Shown: positions 7,714 to 17,895, counted from the first letter of the stretch. The stretch is 64,000 bases of DNA from Rhizobium acidisoli (GCF_002531755.2 NZ_CP034998.1:3352001-3416000); one strand, 5' to 3'. Notes: generated from the sequence alone by a model not told the origin. A program made the numbers and translations.

Positions 7714-8627
7714 AGGTATTGGTATCCGGCGGAACGGGTCTCGTCGGCCGCTATGTCGTCGAGGAACTTCTGAGCGCCGGTTATCAGGTGATCGTCGGCG
7801 GGCGCCGTGCGCCGCCACCCCGCCTTTTCTCCCGCCCGGTCGAATTCGCAGCACTTTCGCTCGATCCCGATAAGGATCAGATCGACATTTTCGACGACGC
7901 CTATTTCTTCGTCCACGCCGCCTTCAACCATATTCCGGGCAAATATCGCGGCGGCGAAGGCGATGATCCGAAGACCTTCCACAGGTTGAACCTCGACGGC
8001 ACCGTCCGGCTTTTCGAAGCCGCCAAACGCGCCGGCACGCGCCGCTGCATCTTCCTCTCCAGCCGCGCTGCCTATGGCGAACATCCCGAGGGAACCGAGC
8101 TCGCGGAAACGATGCTGGCCAAGCCGGAAACGCTCTACGGCCAGGCGAAGCTGGATGCCGAACGCGCGCTTGTCCACCTCTCCACCCCGGGTTTTGCCGG
8201 CGTAAGCCTGAGGGCGACCGGCATCTATGGCGACCTCTCGCCGAACAAATGGGACGGCCTCATCGCCGATTACCTCGCCGGCCGGCCGGTTGTTTCGCGT
8301 GTGGGGACGGAAGTTCACGGCCACGACCTCGGGCGTGCGGTACGGCTGATGCTGGAGACGGAAAGCACCCGCATCTCCGGCGAGGTCTTCAACGTCTCAG
8401 ACATATCAGTCGATACGCGCGATATCCTTTCGCCCATCCGGCGCGGGACCGGCTGTCGGCACGTGCTGCCCCCGCCCGCCGACAGGGCGGCGGTCAATCC
8501 CATGAGCACAGCGAAAATCCGCGCGCTCGGCTGGATGCCGGGCGGAGCCCCGCTGTTCGAGAAAACGATGCAACGGCTCGCCGCGACGCTGCCGGCGGCC
8601 CCCGAACACAGGTCCACGCAAGTCTGA
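7710..8627 (+). CDS. sqdC: NAD-dependent epimerase/dehydratase SqdC
   Basis: This 305-aa protein is an extended SDR with the nucleotide-binding motif SGGTGLVGRYV at the N-terminus, FLSSRAAYG, and YGQAKLDAE with the Tyr-Lys pair. Its position directly after sqdB-sqdD marks it as SqdC, a sulfolipid-cluster reductase or epimerase whose exact reaction is not settled. It begins in the ATGA overlap with sqdD behind AGGAG. The C-terminal third is poorly conserved in the broader SDR family, so the substrate cannot be read from sequence. Confidence 0.82.
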   Translation: MKVLVSGGTGLVGRYVVEELLSAGYQVIVGGRRAPPPRLFSRPVEFAALSLDPDKDQIDIFDDAYFFVHAAFNHIPGKYRGGEGDDPKTFHRLNLDGTVRLFEAAKRAGTRRCIFLSSRAAYGEHPEGTELAETMLAKPETLYGQAKLDAERALVHLSTPGFAGVSLRATGIYGDLSPNKWDGLIADYLAGRPVVSRVGTEVHGHDLGRAVRLMLETESTRISGEVFNVSDISVDTRDILSPIRRGTGCRHVLPPPADRAAVNPMSTAKIRALGWMPGGAPLFEKTMQRLAATLPAAPEHRSTQV

Positions 8628-8681
8628 CGTTGCAGAATGCGCCGAATTGCAATCGGGGACCCGGACTGTCGGGAATTGTCC

Positions 8682-9389
8682 ATGCAGGTCGCAACCACCT
8701 CTGCCTCCAACATCTTGCGCGGCACGTCTTCAGCAACGGTCATCTCTGCTGCCGGAATTGAGACCGATCAGGGTGTGCTGAAGCTGCAGCGCAGCACCCA
8801 GACGCTGCAACAGATGCGGCAGACTCTGGCGAATTCCGGGGACGAAGCCAAGACGAAGGCAGAACGCAAGCTCGAAGAGGCAAAGCAACAATTGGAGATG
8901 CTGCGCAGCTCCAACATGCCGCCCGAGGTGGTCGCCCGTCTGGCCGCTGAACTGGCCCGCAAGCTCGGCACCGCCGCCTCCGAATTCGCATCATCAGTCG
9001 CGACCGGCAGCACGGCAGCAGGAGCTTCGGTGGACGCAACCACGGATGCAGCGGCCGCCGCAACGAGCGGGACTGAGGCTGCGCCGGCGGATGCCTCAGG
9101 AAAAACCGCGGACGAAGAGACCAGCTCGCAAGAGCCGGACGACGCCGCCAACGCCCGCAAGGCCTATCAGAGTGTGGCCGAGGACGCCCCACAATTCTCG
9201 GGCATCTCGGCCGATGATCGAGAAACCATGGAAGAATTCAAGGCGGTCGTGCGCGAACTCAAGCAATTGCTCGAAAAGGCGATGCACGATCTGCGGCAGC
9301 AGAACAGGCAGGCCGGGGCGAACGCCGTTCCTGATATGGCAGCCTTCTCCATCGCCACCACGACAATACCCACAAGCATCGTCGTCTGA
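8682..9389 (+). CDS. Hypothetical Ala-rich coiled-coil protein
   Basis: I do not recognise a family for this 235-aa protein. From MQVATTSASNILRG it shows an amphipathic helical region rich in Gln, Lys and Glu (about 30-85, likely coiled coil), a low-complexity Ala/Thr/Ser stretch (about 95-150), and a second charged helix near 185-215. There is no signal peptide or membrane segment. The ATG at 8682 follows GGGA; a start 15 codons upstream is possible but less likely. It lies 54 bp after sqdC and might be the end of that transcript or a separate gene before the folate gene. Confidence 0.65.
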   Translation: MQVATTSASNILRGTSSATVISAAGIETDQGVLKLQRSTQTLQQMRQTLANSGDEAKTKAERKLEEAKQQLEMLRSSNMPPEVVARLAAELARKLGTAASEFASSVATGSTAAGASVDATTDAAAAATSGTEAAPADASGKTADEETSSQEPDDAANARKAYQSVAEDAPQFSGISADDRETMEEFKAVVRELKQLLEKAMHDLRQQNRQAGANAVPDMAAFSIATTTIPTSIVV

Positions 9390-9508
9390 CCTTCGGCCGC
9401 ATCCCCGCGACAGGGCGTGAAACGGCCGCAGCGTCGTCGCATCCGATATTTGCATCGGACACCCAGCCGTCTATGCTCGCTCGACCTTTTCCTTATCCGG
9501 CGGATCGA

Positions 9509-10096
9509 ATGACCGTGAAAGACCTGAAAGCGCAGCTGCGCAACGAACGACTGTCGGCACGCGACGCCATGTCTCCCGAGAACCGCGCCTCCAAAAGCCT
9601 TGCGATGGCCGATCATGCCGGCGAGGCGGTTGGCTTTGCGCTGGGCACAATTGTCTCCGGCTTCCTGCCGATCCGTTCGGAAGCGGATCTCAGGCCGCTG
9701 ATGGCGCGCTTTGCCGTTCGCGGTGCGCGGCTCTGCGTGCCGGCGATCCTCGACCGGCAGACCATCGTCTTTCGTGAGTTGGCGGAGGGTGCGCCGCTTG
9801 TCGATACCGGTTTCGGCACGGTCGGCCCTGCGGCGGATGCCGCCATTCTCGATCCCGAAATCATGCTGGTACCGCTTTCAGCTTTCGATGCCCGCGGCCA
9901 CCGCATCGGCTACGGCGCCGGCCATTACGACCGCGCCATCAGCCGGCTGAGGCAAAAAGGCCTGCATCCGAAGCTGATCGGCATTGCATTCGACTGCCAG
10001 GAAGTGGCACATGTGCCCGACGAGCCGCATGACATAAGCCTGGATGCCATCCTGACAGAAAGCGGCCTTCGCTTTTTTGCCTCTTGGATTGGATAG
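9509..10096 (+). CDS. fau: 5-formyltetrahydrofolate cyclo-ligase
   Basis: The enzyme (MTHFS, YgfA/Fau) uses ATP to convert 5-formyl-THF to 5,10-methenyl-THF in the cytoplasm. The 195-aa protein has the family pattern: N-terminal KAQLRNERLSARDAM, GFLPIRSEADLRPLM, and the ATP/substrate loop GHRIGYGAGHYDRAI near residue 135. The preferred ATG (9509) starts MTVKDLK; an upstream in-frame ATG at 9473 adds 12 unlike residues. Unlike in Escherichia coli, the 6S RNA gene is not beside it here but next to zapA about 25 kb away. ymdB begins 4 bp downstream, so the two are cotranscribed. Confidence 0.92.
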   Translation: MTVKDLKAQLRNERLSARDAMSPENRASKSLAMADHAGEAVGFALGTIVSGFLPIRSEADLRPLMARFAVRGARLCVPAILDRQTIVFRELAEGAPLVDTGFGTVGPAADAAILDPEIMLVPLSAFDARGHRIGYGAGHYDRAISRLRQKGLHPKLIGIAFDCQEVAHVPDEPHDISLDAILTESGLRFFASWIG

Positions 10097-10099
10097 GGA

Positions 10100-10924
10100 A
10101 TGCGGCTGCTTTTTCTGGGTGACATGGTCGGCAAGACGGGACGCACGGCGGTCTGGGACCGCCTTCCCGGCCTGATCTCCGACCTCAAGCTCGATTTCGT
10201 CATCGTCAACGGCGAGAATGCCGCCGGCGGCTTCGGCATCACCGAGGACATCTTTCTGGAAACGATCAATGCCGGCGCCGACGTGGTGACGACGGGCAAT
10301 CACGTCTGGGACCAGAAGGAGGCCGTGGCTTTTGCCGGGCGCCACGATCAATTCCTGCGGCCGGCCAACTATCCGCAAGGCACGCCCGGCCGCGGCTCCG
10401 GCCTTTTCTATGCCAGGAACGGCGCACGCGTGCTCGTCGCCAATGTCATGGGCCGGGTCTTCATGCATCCGGAACTCGACGACCCGTTCAAATCGGCGGA
10501 AGTGATCCTCGACGCCTGCCCGCTGAAGGAACAGGCCGATGCGATCATCTTCGATTTCCATGCGGAAGCGACCAGCGAGAAGCAGTGCTTCGGCCATTTC
10601 GTCGACGGCCGCGCCAGTTTCGTCGTCGGCACCCACACGCATGTGCCGACGGCCGACGCACAGATTCTGAACGGCGGCACCGCCTATATGTCGGATGCCG
10701 GCATGTGCGGCGACTACGATTCCTCCCTCGGCATGGACAAGGAAGAACCGCTCAACCGCTTCATCTCCAAGATGCCGAAGGGCCGCATGGAAGCAGCCAG
10801 CGGACCGGCGACGATCTGCGGCGTCGGCGTGGAGATTTCCGATGCGACGGGACTGGCTGAAAAGATAGCACCGCTCCGGCTCGGACCGCGGCTGGCCGAG
10901 ACGGTTCCGGAGTTCTGGCGGTAG
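10100..10924 (+). CDS. ymdB: YmdB-family metallophosphoesterase (TIGR00282)
   Basis: This 274-aa protein belongs to the YmdB family, dimetal phosphodiesterases shown in Bacillus to hydrolyse 2',3'-cyclic nucleotides. The metal-binding landmarks are present: FLGDMVGKTGR at the start, VNGENAAGG, TTGNHVWDQKE, FDFHAEATSEK, and GTHTHVPTADA, ending in the MSDAGMCG segment. It starts 4 bp after the 5-formyl-THF cyclo-ligase gene, an arrangement that is common in alphaproteobacteria. After its stop the base composition drops sharply. Confidence 0.92.
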   Translation: MRLLFLGDMVGKTGRTAVWDRLPGLISDLKLDFVIVNGENAAGGFGITEDIFLETINAGADVVTTGNHVWDQKEAVAFAGRHDQFLRPANYPQGTPGRGSGLFYARNGARVLVANVMGRVFMHPELDDPFKSAEVILDACPLKEQADAIIFDFHAEATSEKQCFGHFVDGRASFVVGTHTHVPTADAQILNGGTAYMSDAGMCGDYDSSLGMDKEEPLNRFISKMPKGRMEAASGPATICGVGVEISDATGLAEKIAPLRLGPRLAETVPEFWR

Positions 10925-10962
10925 CGCGCCAGGAGCAAATCAAGAGACAAATACATCGGAGC

Positions 10963-10979
10963 TTGACTTATAGAGTCAA
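10963..10979. promoter_or_regulatory. 17-bp perfect inverted repeat with -35-like arm
   Basis: TTGACT-TATAG-AGTCAA is a perfect palindrome about 95 bp ahead of the acquired-looking orphan gene. Its left arm matches a -35 hexamer, so a bound repressor would block a promoter here. A convincing -10 at 16-18 bp is not seen; TATAGA lies 21 bp on. Confidence 0.45.
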
Positions 10980-11072
10980 TATGAGAACATATAGAGAACA
11001 AAGAACCACAAGCAAAAACAACCACACATTGTGCGTTAGCGCAATCTTTGCACTTCACGCTTAGGATGCCCC

Positions 11073-11996
11073 TTGTCCAATGGAATAATAGTCAGTTTAG
11101 GGGACGACTTCGTGGAACCTGATAGCGACATTGAAATCAAGATAGATTTCAAAGAGGGCGATGGATCTTCCGCCCGTGTGTTCGAAATAGCAGCAGACCT
11201 TATCAGAGCCTTTGAAGATTTGGACAGTGTTCTTATAACGTCAGTTGACTCCTCAATGTCAACTAGCCTTATTCTTGAGGATGTTCAAAAATCGAGCCTA
11301 CGGATATTCCTTCGAAACGTCCTCAAGCAACTCAATGATGACGCGCTTAAGACACTTGATTGGAAGCCGTTGATTGGCCAATACTTGGTAAAGGCAAAAT
11401 ATATTTCCCTAAAATGGCTGGATCGCGATGTGCAGGATGATCAGCCTGCGGGCATTGAAGATCTAACAGAAACCATTCGACGTCTAGCAGAGGAAACAGA
11501 CGTTCGACATTTGCCGGACTATCCCGCTATAAACCCAGCACGCTTAGCGCAAAGCCTCGATGAGATTCAAAGGACAAAAGAAAAATTTCGAGAGGGGGAA
11601 GCTTTGACAATCACTCTCGACAAAACTGATTACAGCGTGAACCTCGGCAGAATCTGGCTGCCGTCAGAGCACTTACAAGATCTCGAAAGCGATCAGGAGC
11701 TTTCGAACACAGTAGATATGGTGCTCGTGATTAGAAAGCCCGATCTTCTCGGGAAAAGCCAATGGCAATTCAAACACGGAAAGCGCTCCTTCAGTGCGCC
11801 GATCATCGATAAAGCGTGGCTTGAGGAATTTCATAGAGGCCAACATCCGCTCAGCCCAGGCGATGCGCTCCGAGTGCGAATGAAGCACACCGCAAAATAT
11901 GACGAACGCGGCAAGCTCCTTGATGCAACCGAAGAGATCATCAAAGTTATGGCTGTAATTAAGCCGGATGAGCCGCCTTCCGACCTATTTAAATAA
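11073..11996 (+). CDS. Hypothetical protein, AT-richer, probably acquired
   Basis: I do not recognise this 307-aa protein. It looks soluble, with no signal peptide or membrane segment, and is mixed alpha/beta: MSNGIIVSLGDDFVEPDSD, a region SMSTSLILEDVQKSSLRIFL, then a helical middle and a C-terminal half with WLPSEHLQDLESDQELS and ALRVRMKHTAKYDERGK. The only start near the ribosome-like sequence is TTG at 11073; no in-frame ATG is close. The gene and its 148-bp upstream region are clearly AT-richer than all neighbours, with codons such as ATA, TTA and AGA that are rare elsewhere in the window. It stands alone between ymdB and a metal-dependent hydrolase, consistent with a single-gene insertion. 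Confidence 0.7.
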   Translation: MSNGIIVSLGDDFVEPDSDIEIKIDFKEGDGSSARVFEIAADLIRAFEDLDSVLITSVDSSMSTSLILEDVQKSSLRIFLRNVLKQLNDDALKTLDWKPLIGQYLVKAKYISLKWLDRDVQDDQPAGIEDLTETIRRLAEETDVRHLPDYPAINPARLAQSLDEIQRTKEKFREGEALTITLDKTDYSVNLGRIWLPSEHLQDLESDQELSNTVDMVLVIRKPDLLGKSQWQFKHGKRSFSAPIIDKAWLEEFHRGQHPLSPGDALRVRMKHTAKYDERGKLLDATEEIIKVMAVIKPDEPPSDLFK

Positions 11997-12104
11997 TAGA
12001 ATTATATACATCTCCCACACGCAATTGTGAGCATCCCCAGTCTGGACCGCTGCGACCTCTTGCCGCATTCTCCGGCCTTCACGTGAAAGCGCCGGAGGGG
12101 TGGC

Positions 12105-12949
12105 ATGAAGCCGCAACAACTTGTCCTCGCGATCGCATGCCTTGCGACCTTCGCCGCCTCAAGCCCTGCCGGGGGCAGGAACAGCGCAAGCCCACCAGCC
12201 AGTGCCAGGCGATCGCTGAGAATGTCCCGAACGTCACCTTCGCCAGCTTTTCCAACGACGCACCGCTGACGCCTGCCGTGTCTGAGGGCGAAGACGTCAA
12301 ATTCACCTTCCTCGGCCATTCCACCTTCGAGATCGAGAGCCCTGGCGGCATCGTCATCGCCACAGACTATAATGGCTGGTACAGGCCGGCGACGATGCCC
12401 GATGTCGTGACCATGAATAAGGCGCACCCGACCCATTATACGTTGACGCCCGATCCTGCGATCAAGCATGTGCTGCATGGATGGAGCGACGTTCCAGGTG
12501 AAAAAGCCGATGTCGATCTCGTCGTCGGCGATGCTTATATCCGCAACGTTCCGACGGATATCCGCTTCAGCTACGGCCTTGGCGGCTCACAAGAAAACGG
12601 CAATTCGATCTTCATTTTCGAGATTGCCGGTCTCTGCATCGGCCATCTCGGCCACCTGCACTACGAACTGACGGATGCCCACTATAGCGAGATCGGCCGC
12701 CTCGACGTCGTCATGGTTCCCGTCGATGGCGGCCTGACCATGGGCGCCGACAGCATGAGCCGCGTCATCAAGCGGCTACGCTCGTCGCTGATCCTGCCGA
12801 TGCACAGGCGCGGCCCGCCGGTGGAAGCCTTCGTCTCGATGTTTGGCAAGGATTTCGACGTCGCCAATGCGCCCGATGACAGCATCACCGTCTCCATGCG
12901 CACTCTGCCGAAAAAGCCGCTGATCTATGTGCTGAAGGGCGTACAGTAA
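12105..12949 (+). CDS. MBL-fold metal-dependent hydrolase (UlaG-like) with apparent N-terminal frameshift
   Basis: The mature domain, about 12195-12949, is a metallo-beta-lactamase-fold hydrolase of the UlaG/COG2220 kind: VKFTFLGHSTFEIESPGG, IATDYNG, LCIGHLGHLHYELTDAHY, and ILPMHR. An ATG at 12105 with a strong GGAGG site encodes a normal signal peptide (MKPQQLVLAIACLATFAASS) but in a different frame from the hydrolase domain; the two are out of register by one base somewhere near 12170-12200. The hydrolase frame itself is open from a GTG at 12083, but those residues look like nonsense. Either the gene is frameshifted and no longer exported, or the base sequence has an error there. Confidence 0.75.
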
Positions 12950-12978
12950 AAAGCCCGGCGGTTTTGCCTCCGGGCTTT
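12950..12978. terminator. Bidirectional rho-independent terminator
   Basis: AAAGCCCGG and CCGGGCTTT form a stem around an 11-base loop, with A- and T-rich flanks. It sits between two convergent genes and can serve both strands. Confidence 0.85.
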
Positions 12979-12984
12979 GGCGGG

Positions 12985-13488
12985 TCAGGCAAATTGCAGG
13001 TGACGTTTGATGCCGACATCAGGCACCTTGTCGTCATCGAGATTGGCCTTGGCGATCTCCCAGCCGAATTTCAGCTTATTGCCCGTCGAGACCCAGATTT
13101 CGGCATCGTCGACATGCAAAGCGAGCATGGTGAGTTTGGGGTCCTTCTTGCCGCCGTCATACCAGGCAGCGACGATAGAACTCCAATATTCCTCGATCTT
13201 GGCAGGGTCGGGACGCACGTCGATCACCCCGGCAAGGCAGGCGTGATAGTCGTGATCCTTGCCGATGACGCAGAAATGCGCGCGGCTGCCGGGCTTGATG
13301 GCGCGCACGATGTCGGCATCGGTCTTGGTGTAGAACCAGATCGTATTGGTGGTGGGATCGGCATGCGGCGCCATCGGCTGCATGTGCATATCGAGCCCGG
13401 AAATTCCGAGCATGCCGGCATGAACATCGTTGACCTGATCCCAGAGCTGACGTGCTGGCTGTTCCTGCGCATCGCTGAGACTTGCCAT
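12985..13488 (-). CDS. Pyridoxamine 5'-phosphate oxidase-like (general stress protein 26 type) protein
   Basis: This 167-aa protein has the split-barrel flavin-binding fold of the PPOX/general stress protein 26 family: residues around MHMQPMAPHADPTTNTIWFYTK, then RAHFCVIGKDHDYHACLAGVIDV. Members bind FMN or related cofactors; the physiological substrate is unknown. The ATG at 13488 (MASLSDAQEQ) is preceded by AAGGA; an upstream extension of 16 codons is not supported. It is a single-gene unit ending at the shared terminator. Confidence 0.82.
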   Translation of the reverse strand: MASLSDAQEQPARQLWDQVNDVHAGMLGISGLDMHMQPMAPHADPTTNTIWFYTKTDADIVRAIKPGSRAHFCVIGKDHDYHACLAGVIDVRPDPAKIEEYWSSIVAAWYDGGKKDPKLTMLALHVDDAEIWVSTGNKLKFGWEIAKANLDDDKVPDVGIKRHLQFA

Positions 13489-13627
13489 GACCGTTCCTTT
13501 CCGTTGGATGGAGTTCTTGAAACGCCATCCCCTCACCTTTGTTCCAAACTGCTTTTTCCTTGAAAGGGTGCGGTTTCGCTCTTATAAGGCGGCCCATTCC
13601 GAATAATGAGACGTGAACAGGGGTGCC

Positions 13628-14374
13628 ATGGCTGGCCATTCACAGTTTAAAAACATCATGCACCGCAAGGGCCGTCAGGATGCCGTGCGGTCGAAAATGT
13701 TCTCCAAGCTTGCGCGCGAAATTACCGTAGCCGCCAAGGCCGGCCTGCCCGACCCGATGATGAACGCCCGTCTTCGCCTGGCGATCCAGAATGCCAAGGC
13801 CCAGTCCATGCCGAAGGACAACATCGACCGCGCCATCAAGAAGGCAGCCGGCGCCGACGGCGAAAACTATGACGAAGTCCGCTATGAGGGGTACGGTCCC
13901 GGTGGCACGGCGATCATCGTCGAAGCCCTGACCGACAATCGCAACCGCACCGCCTCCAACGTCCGCTCGATCTTCACCAAGGCCGGCGGCGCTCTCGGTG
14001 AAACCGGTTCCGTTTCCTTCTCCTTCGACCATGTCGGCGAAATCACCTACAAGCTTTCCGTCGGCGACGCCGACAAGGTGATGGAAGCCGCGATCGAAGC
14101 CGGCGCCGACGACGTCGAGACAGATGAAGAGGGCCACTACATCACCTGCGCCTTCGAAGCCCTCGGTGAAGTCTCGAAAGCGCTGGAATTCGACCTCGGC
14201 GAAGCCGAAACCGTCAAGGCCGTCTGGCGCGCCCAGAACAATGTGCCGGTGGACGAAGAAAAAGCCCAGTCGCTGATGAAGCTCATCGACAGCCTGGAAG
14301 ACGATGACGACGTGCAGAACGTCTATTCCAACTTCGAGGTTTCGGAAGAAGTCCTGGCCAAGCTCTCGGCCTAA
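13628..14374 (+). CDS. yebC: YebC/PmpR family transcriptional regulator
   Basis: The 248-aa protein is a canonical Yeb[19 protein letters not shown], the conserved [39 protein letters not shown] as two pieces, and [14 protein letters not shown]. YebC proteins bind DNA in some species and have more recently been tied to translation of proline-rich stretches. The start at 13628 gives the usual length; a GTG 15 bases earlier is in frame but lies over the ribosome site. It precedes the ruvC region by 3.8 kb here, where it is often closer in relatives. Confidence 0.95.
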   Translation: MAGHSQFKNIMHRKGRQDAVRSKMFSKLAREITVAAKAGLPDPMMNARLRLAIQNAKAQSMPKDNIDRAIKKAAGADGENYDEVRYEGYGPGGTAIIVEALTDNRNRTASNVRSIFTKAGGALGETGSVSFSFDHVGEITYKLSVGDADKVMEAAIEAGADDVETDEEGHYITCAFEALGEVSKALEFDLGEAETVKAVWRAQNNVPVDEEKAQSLMKLIDSLEDDDDVQNVYSNFEVSEEVLAKLSA

Positions 14375-14400
14375 TTCTCTTAAAACGATCTTCCATGGAA

Positions 14401-14427
14401 AACCCGGCCGTGACGCCGGGTTTTTTG
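14401..14427 (+). terminator. Rho-independent terminator after yebC
   Basis: AACCCGGC and GCCGGGTT pair around CGTGAC, followed by TTTTTT. It closes yebC 26 bp after its stop and lies just before the convergent monooxygenase gene. Confidence 0.88.
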
Positions 14428-14449
14428 TGCCTAGCAGCGCATTGCCAAC

Positions 14450-15451
14450 CTATGCCGCCACCCGCATGAAGTTTCCGAGGCCCGCGAACAGTTCCACCGA
14501 TCTCAGCCGCGTCTCGATATCATGGATCGGCATGGAGATGATTACCTCGTCGGCCTGTGTGTCCTTGAGAAACGCCGTCAGTTTCGCCTCCGCCGTCGTC
14601 GGCGACCCGACCACGGCGTAACGCAGGGTGTGTTCGACATTCATCTTCTCCATCGGCGACCAGAACCCCTCCATATCGGCCAGCGGACGCGGGAACGGGC
14701 CGCGGACATTGCGGCGCAAGTTGACGAATTGCTGCTCGGCGGAGGTGAAATGATAGCGCGCCTCCTCATCCGTCGCCGCCACCGAGCCCATGACGCCGAC
14801 CATCACATAGGGCTTGTCGAGCGTCGCCGAAGGCTGGAAGCGGTCGCGGTAGATCGCGATCGCGTCGAGCAGCATGTCGGGCGCGAAATGCGAGGCGAAG
14901 GCATAGGGGAGCCCAAGCATCGCGGCAAGCTGGGCGCTGTAGAGGCTGGAGCCAAGCAGCCAGATGGGGATATGGGATGAATTGCCGGGAACCGCGAGGA
15001 TCGCCTGGTTCTCGACCGGCGTGCCGAGCAGTTGCTGCAACTCCACCACATCGTTCGGAAAGCTGTTGGCGCCGGCCTCAAGGTTGCGCCGCAGCGCCTG
15101 TGCCGTGCGCATATCCGTTCCCGGCGCGCGCCCGAGGCCGAGATCCACCCGGCCGGGGAAGAGCGCCTCGAGCGTGCCGAACTGCTCGGCGATGACGAGC
15201 GGCGAATGATTGGGCAGCATGATGCCGCCGGAACCGATGCGGATGCGCTTGGTGGCGGCGCCGACATGACCGATGACGACTGATGTGGCCGCACTGGCGA
15301 TCCCCGGCATGCCGTGATGTTCGGCGAGCCAGAAGCGCTTGTAACCGAATTCCTCGGCCTTGCGGGCCATCCGCGCCGAACTCTCGAGCGACTGTCGCAC
15401 GCTGCTGCCTTCGGCAACGGGAGAAAGGTCGAGTATGGAGAAGGGAACCAT
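14450..15451 (-). CDS. LLM-class flavin-dependent monooxygenase (MsnO8/YhbW type)
   Basis: The 333-aa protein belongs to the bacterial luciferase-like family, TIM-barrel enzymes that use reduced FMN. The diagnostic opening is [11 protein letters not shown], with the [14 protein letters not shown] loop, [20 protein letters not shown] and [18 protein letters not shown]. The substrate cannot be inferred; relatives are annotated as alkanal monooxygenase-like. It is read leftward as a single gene, convergent with yebC. Confidence 0.88.
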   Translation of the reverse strand: MVPFSILDLSPVAEGSSVRQSLESSARMARKAEEFGYKRFWLAEHHGMPGIASAATSVVIGHVGAATKRIRIGSGGIMLPNHSPLVIAEQFGTLEALFPGRVDLGLGRAPGTDMRTAQALRRNLEAGANSFPNDVVELQQLLGTPVENQAILAVPGNSSHIPIWLLGSSLYSAQLAAMLGLPYAFASHFAPDMLLDAIAIYRDRFQPSATLDKPYVMVGVMGSVAATDEEARYHFTSAEQQFVNLRRNVRGPFPRPLADMEGFWSPMEKMNVEHTLRYAVVGSPTTAEAKLTAFLKDTQADEVIISMPIHDIETRLRSVELFAGLGNFMRVAA

Positions 15452-15529
15452 TGGGAAACCTGTCGGCCAGTTGAAGGATGCAGCCTATGTAGGTTCGCGC
15501 CCGCACCATTCCAAACCGAGCGTGCAAAG

Positions 15530-15559
15530 AAAAAGGGCCGCGCCAACGCGACCCTTTTT
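15530..15559 (-). terminator. Terminator of the chemoreceptor gene
   Basis: On the minus strand AAAAAGGGTCGCG, a short loop and CGCGGCCCTTTTT form a stem with a U-run, 21 bp after the chemoreceptor stop. Confidence 0.8.
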
Positions 15560-15579
15560 GCAATTCTGCAAGATGGCGG

Positions 15580-17895
15580 CTACCGGTGACGGCGCAGCAC
15601 ATGCACCTCGGCGCTGGGCTGGTGGTGGCCAGGGGGCAGCGTGAAATTGCCGAGTTGGCGATCCATTTCCAAGGCTTCCGTCGCCAGCCGGTGGATCGCT
15701 TCCGTCGTTTCCTCGACCATCGAGGCATTCTGCTGCGTCATCGCGTCGAGTTCGGCCACAGCGCTGTTGATCTCCCGCAGCGTATCGGCCTCTTCGCGGG
15801 TCGCACCCATGATGTCGTGGATCTGCCCGTTGATTGCCTCGACATGGGCGCCGATGCCGGTCAGCGCTACGCCAGCCCTTTCCACAAGCGCCACGCCGCT
15901 TTCGACCTCATGCGTCGATTTTTGCAGCAGGCTGGAGATCTCCTTGGCCGCGCTCGACGAGCGCTGAGCGAGTTCGCGCACTTCCATGGCGACGACGGCG
16001 AAGCCCTTGCCCGATTCACCGGCGCGTGCTGCCTCGACGCCGGCATTGAGCGCCAGCAAGTTGGTCTGGAAGGCGATGTCGTCGATGACCGAGATGATCG
16101 TGTTGATCTGGCGCGAGGAGGTCTGGATCGCCTCCATCGCCGCGATCGTCTCGCGCATGATCTGGCCGGAGCCGGTCGTCTCCTTCTTGGCGTCGCGGGC
16201 GATGCGCTCGGCCTGTTCGGCCCGCTCGATCTGCCGCCGGACGGACTGGGTGATGGCGCTGATCGCATTGGCCGTCTCGGTGATCGAGCCGGCCTGGCGC
16301 TCGGTGCGCCCGGCAAGCTCGTCGGCGCCGGTACGCATTTCCTCGGAGCCGGCGCGCACCGCCATCGAGTTTCCACCGATGGCCGTCATGGTTTCGCTGA
16401 GCGTCGCGAGCGCCTCGTTGAAATTGATGCGCAGGCTTTCGAGTTCGTTCGGGAAGCGCGTATCGATCTGATAGGCAAGATCGCCGCTGGCCAGATGATG
16501 CAGGCCTTCGTCGATCGCCTCGACCACCTGCTGCAAGGTCTTTGCCTCGGCCTCGCGCTCGGCCAAATTCTGCTGGCGATCCTGCTCGGCCTGCAGGCGC
16601 GTCTCTTCGCTGGCGGCTTCGAGTTCGCGGCTTTCGATCAGCGACTGCCGGAAGCGGGCGAGCGCATTGGCCATCGTGCCGATCTCATCCTTGCGGTTCA
16701 GGCTGCCGATCTCGCTGTCGAGCTTGCCGTCGGCGACGTCGCGGGTCACACCGGCAAGCCGCGCAAGCGGCGAGAACAGGAAATTGGTGACAAGCCCGGT
16801 GGCGATCGCCATGACGACAAGCACGCCGATGCCGAACATCGTCAGCAAAGTGGCGATCTCGATCGAACCGGCATTGAGCTCGCTCAAGAGCACGCTCTCG
16901 ACCACGAGGAACCGGTCGCCGCGATAGTCGATACCGCGGACATAGGCGCGGGCCACCCCATCTGCTCGGCTGAAATCGGCAACCGTCATCGCCGAACTGG
17001 CAAGCGCGTCCTTGATGAAAGTGAAGGGTGTCGCATCAAGGGTTGCAAGCCTGCCATTCGCGTCGAGCCCGATGGCCGACCCATCGCTGGAAACTATCGC
17101 CGCCCGCGCGGTGCTGCCCTGGACGATGCCTTTGGCAAGGATGCCGGTGACGATGTCGTCGCGCACCTTGAACAGGATGATACCCTTGGCAGCGCCGAGT
17201 TTGACGATCGGCACGGCATAGAAGATCCCCGAGTTGCCGCTGGCGGCATCGACGCGAAGGCCGGAAAAACCTGTCGGTGCGGCATCATCCGTCGCCTTGG
17301 CGGTATTCTCGATTGCCTTGGCGAAAGCGATACCGGCGCCGGTTGCCTTCCAGGCATCCGTCTTCAGATTCTCGGCGAAGTCGTCCTGCTTCTTGTAGGA
17401 ATAGAGGACGGTGCCGTCGAGATCGGCGATCAGCAGATCGCTGAAGGCGGTATCTGCGAGGTCGCGGGCGACTTCGCCCTGCGTCTTTTCGTGGTTGGAA
17501 TAATAAAAGCCGCTCGGCCCTTCCGGCTTCATCAGTTTCTCGCGCTGATCCGCCGGGTTGGGATTGCCGGAGATGAAAACCTTCTTCAACTCGGCCCGGG
17601 CATCGCCGGAGGTCTTCTCGATCGTCTTCCAACCGCTTTTCAGGCTGGTGATCGACATCTGCAGCGCTTCGATGCGCGCAATCGACGTCGCCTGGTTCTC
17701 AAGCTGCGTCAGTTGGTCCTGCAGCATGTCGCCGCGAAAGATCAGCACGCTCTCCTTGGCTTTCAGCGCCTGCTCGTCGGAGATCCGGCTGCTGGCGAAA
17801 TAGGCAAGCACGTCGATCACTGCGATCGACAGCACCGTCAGCAGAATGAATGTGGCAATGACCTTGAAGGACAGGGATTGAAATCTCTGTGCCAT
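15580..17895 (-). CDS. Methyl-accepting chemotaxis protein
   Basis: A 771-aa transmembrane chemoreceptor. A first membrane helix near residues 10-31 is followed by a roughly 310-residue periplasmic sensor, a second helix near 345-368 ([19 protein letters not shown]), HAMP segments including [18 protein letters not shown], and the cytoplasmic signalling domain with the conserved hairpin tip [20 protein letters not shown] and [19 protein letters not shown]. The ATG at 17895 ([10 protein letters not shown]) has AAGGGG upstream; a start 17 codons earlier is less likely. No CheB/CheR-docking pentapeptide is seen at the C-terminus (ending HVLRRHR). No che genes adjoin it; those in the window are 42 kb away. 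Confidence 0.93.
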   Translation of the reverse strand: MAQRFQSLSFKVIATFILLTVLSIAVIDVLAYFASSRISDEQALKAKESVLIFRGDMLQDQLTQLENQATSIARIEALQMSITSLKSGWKTIEKTSGDARAELKKVFISGNPNPADQREKLMKPEGPSGFYYSNHEKTQGEVARDLADTAFSDLLIADLDGTVLYSYKKQDDFAENLKTDAWKATGAGIAFAKAIENTAKATDDAAPTGFSGLRVDAASGNSGIFYAVPIVKLGAAKGIILFKVRDDIVTGILAKGIVQGSTARAAIVSSDGSAIGLDANGRLATLDATPFTFIKDALASSAMTVADFSRADGVARAYVRGIDYRGDRFLVVESVLLSELNAGSIEIATLLTMFGIGVLVVMAIATGLVTNFLFSPLARLAGVTRDVADGKLDSEIGSLNRKDEIGTMANALARFRQSLIESRELEAASEETRLQAEQDRQQNLAEREAEAKTLQQVVEAIDEGLHHLASGDLAYQIDTRFPNELESLRINFNEALATLSETMTAIGGNSMAVRAGSEEMRTGADELAGRTERQAGSITETANAISAITQSVRRQIERAEQAERIARDAKKETTGSGQIMRETIAAMEAIQTSSRQINTIISVIDDIAFQTNLLALNAGVEAARAGESGKGFAVVAMEVRELAQRSSSAAKEISSLLQKSTHEVESGVALVERAGVALTGIGAHVEAINGQIHDIMGATREEADTLREINSAVAELDAMTQQNASMVEETTEAIHRLATEALEMDRQLGNFTLPPGHHQPSAEVHVLRRHR

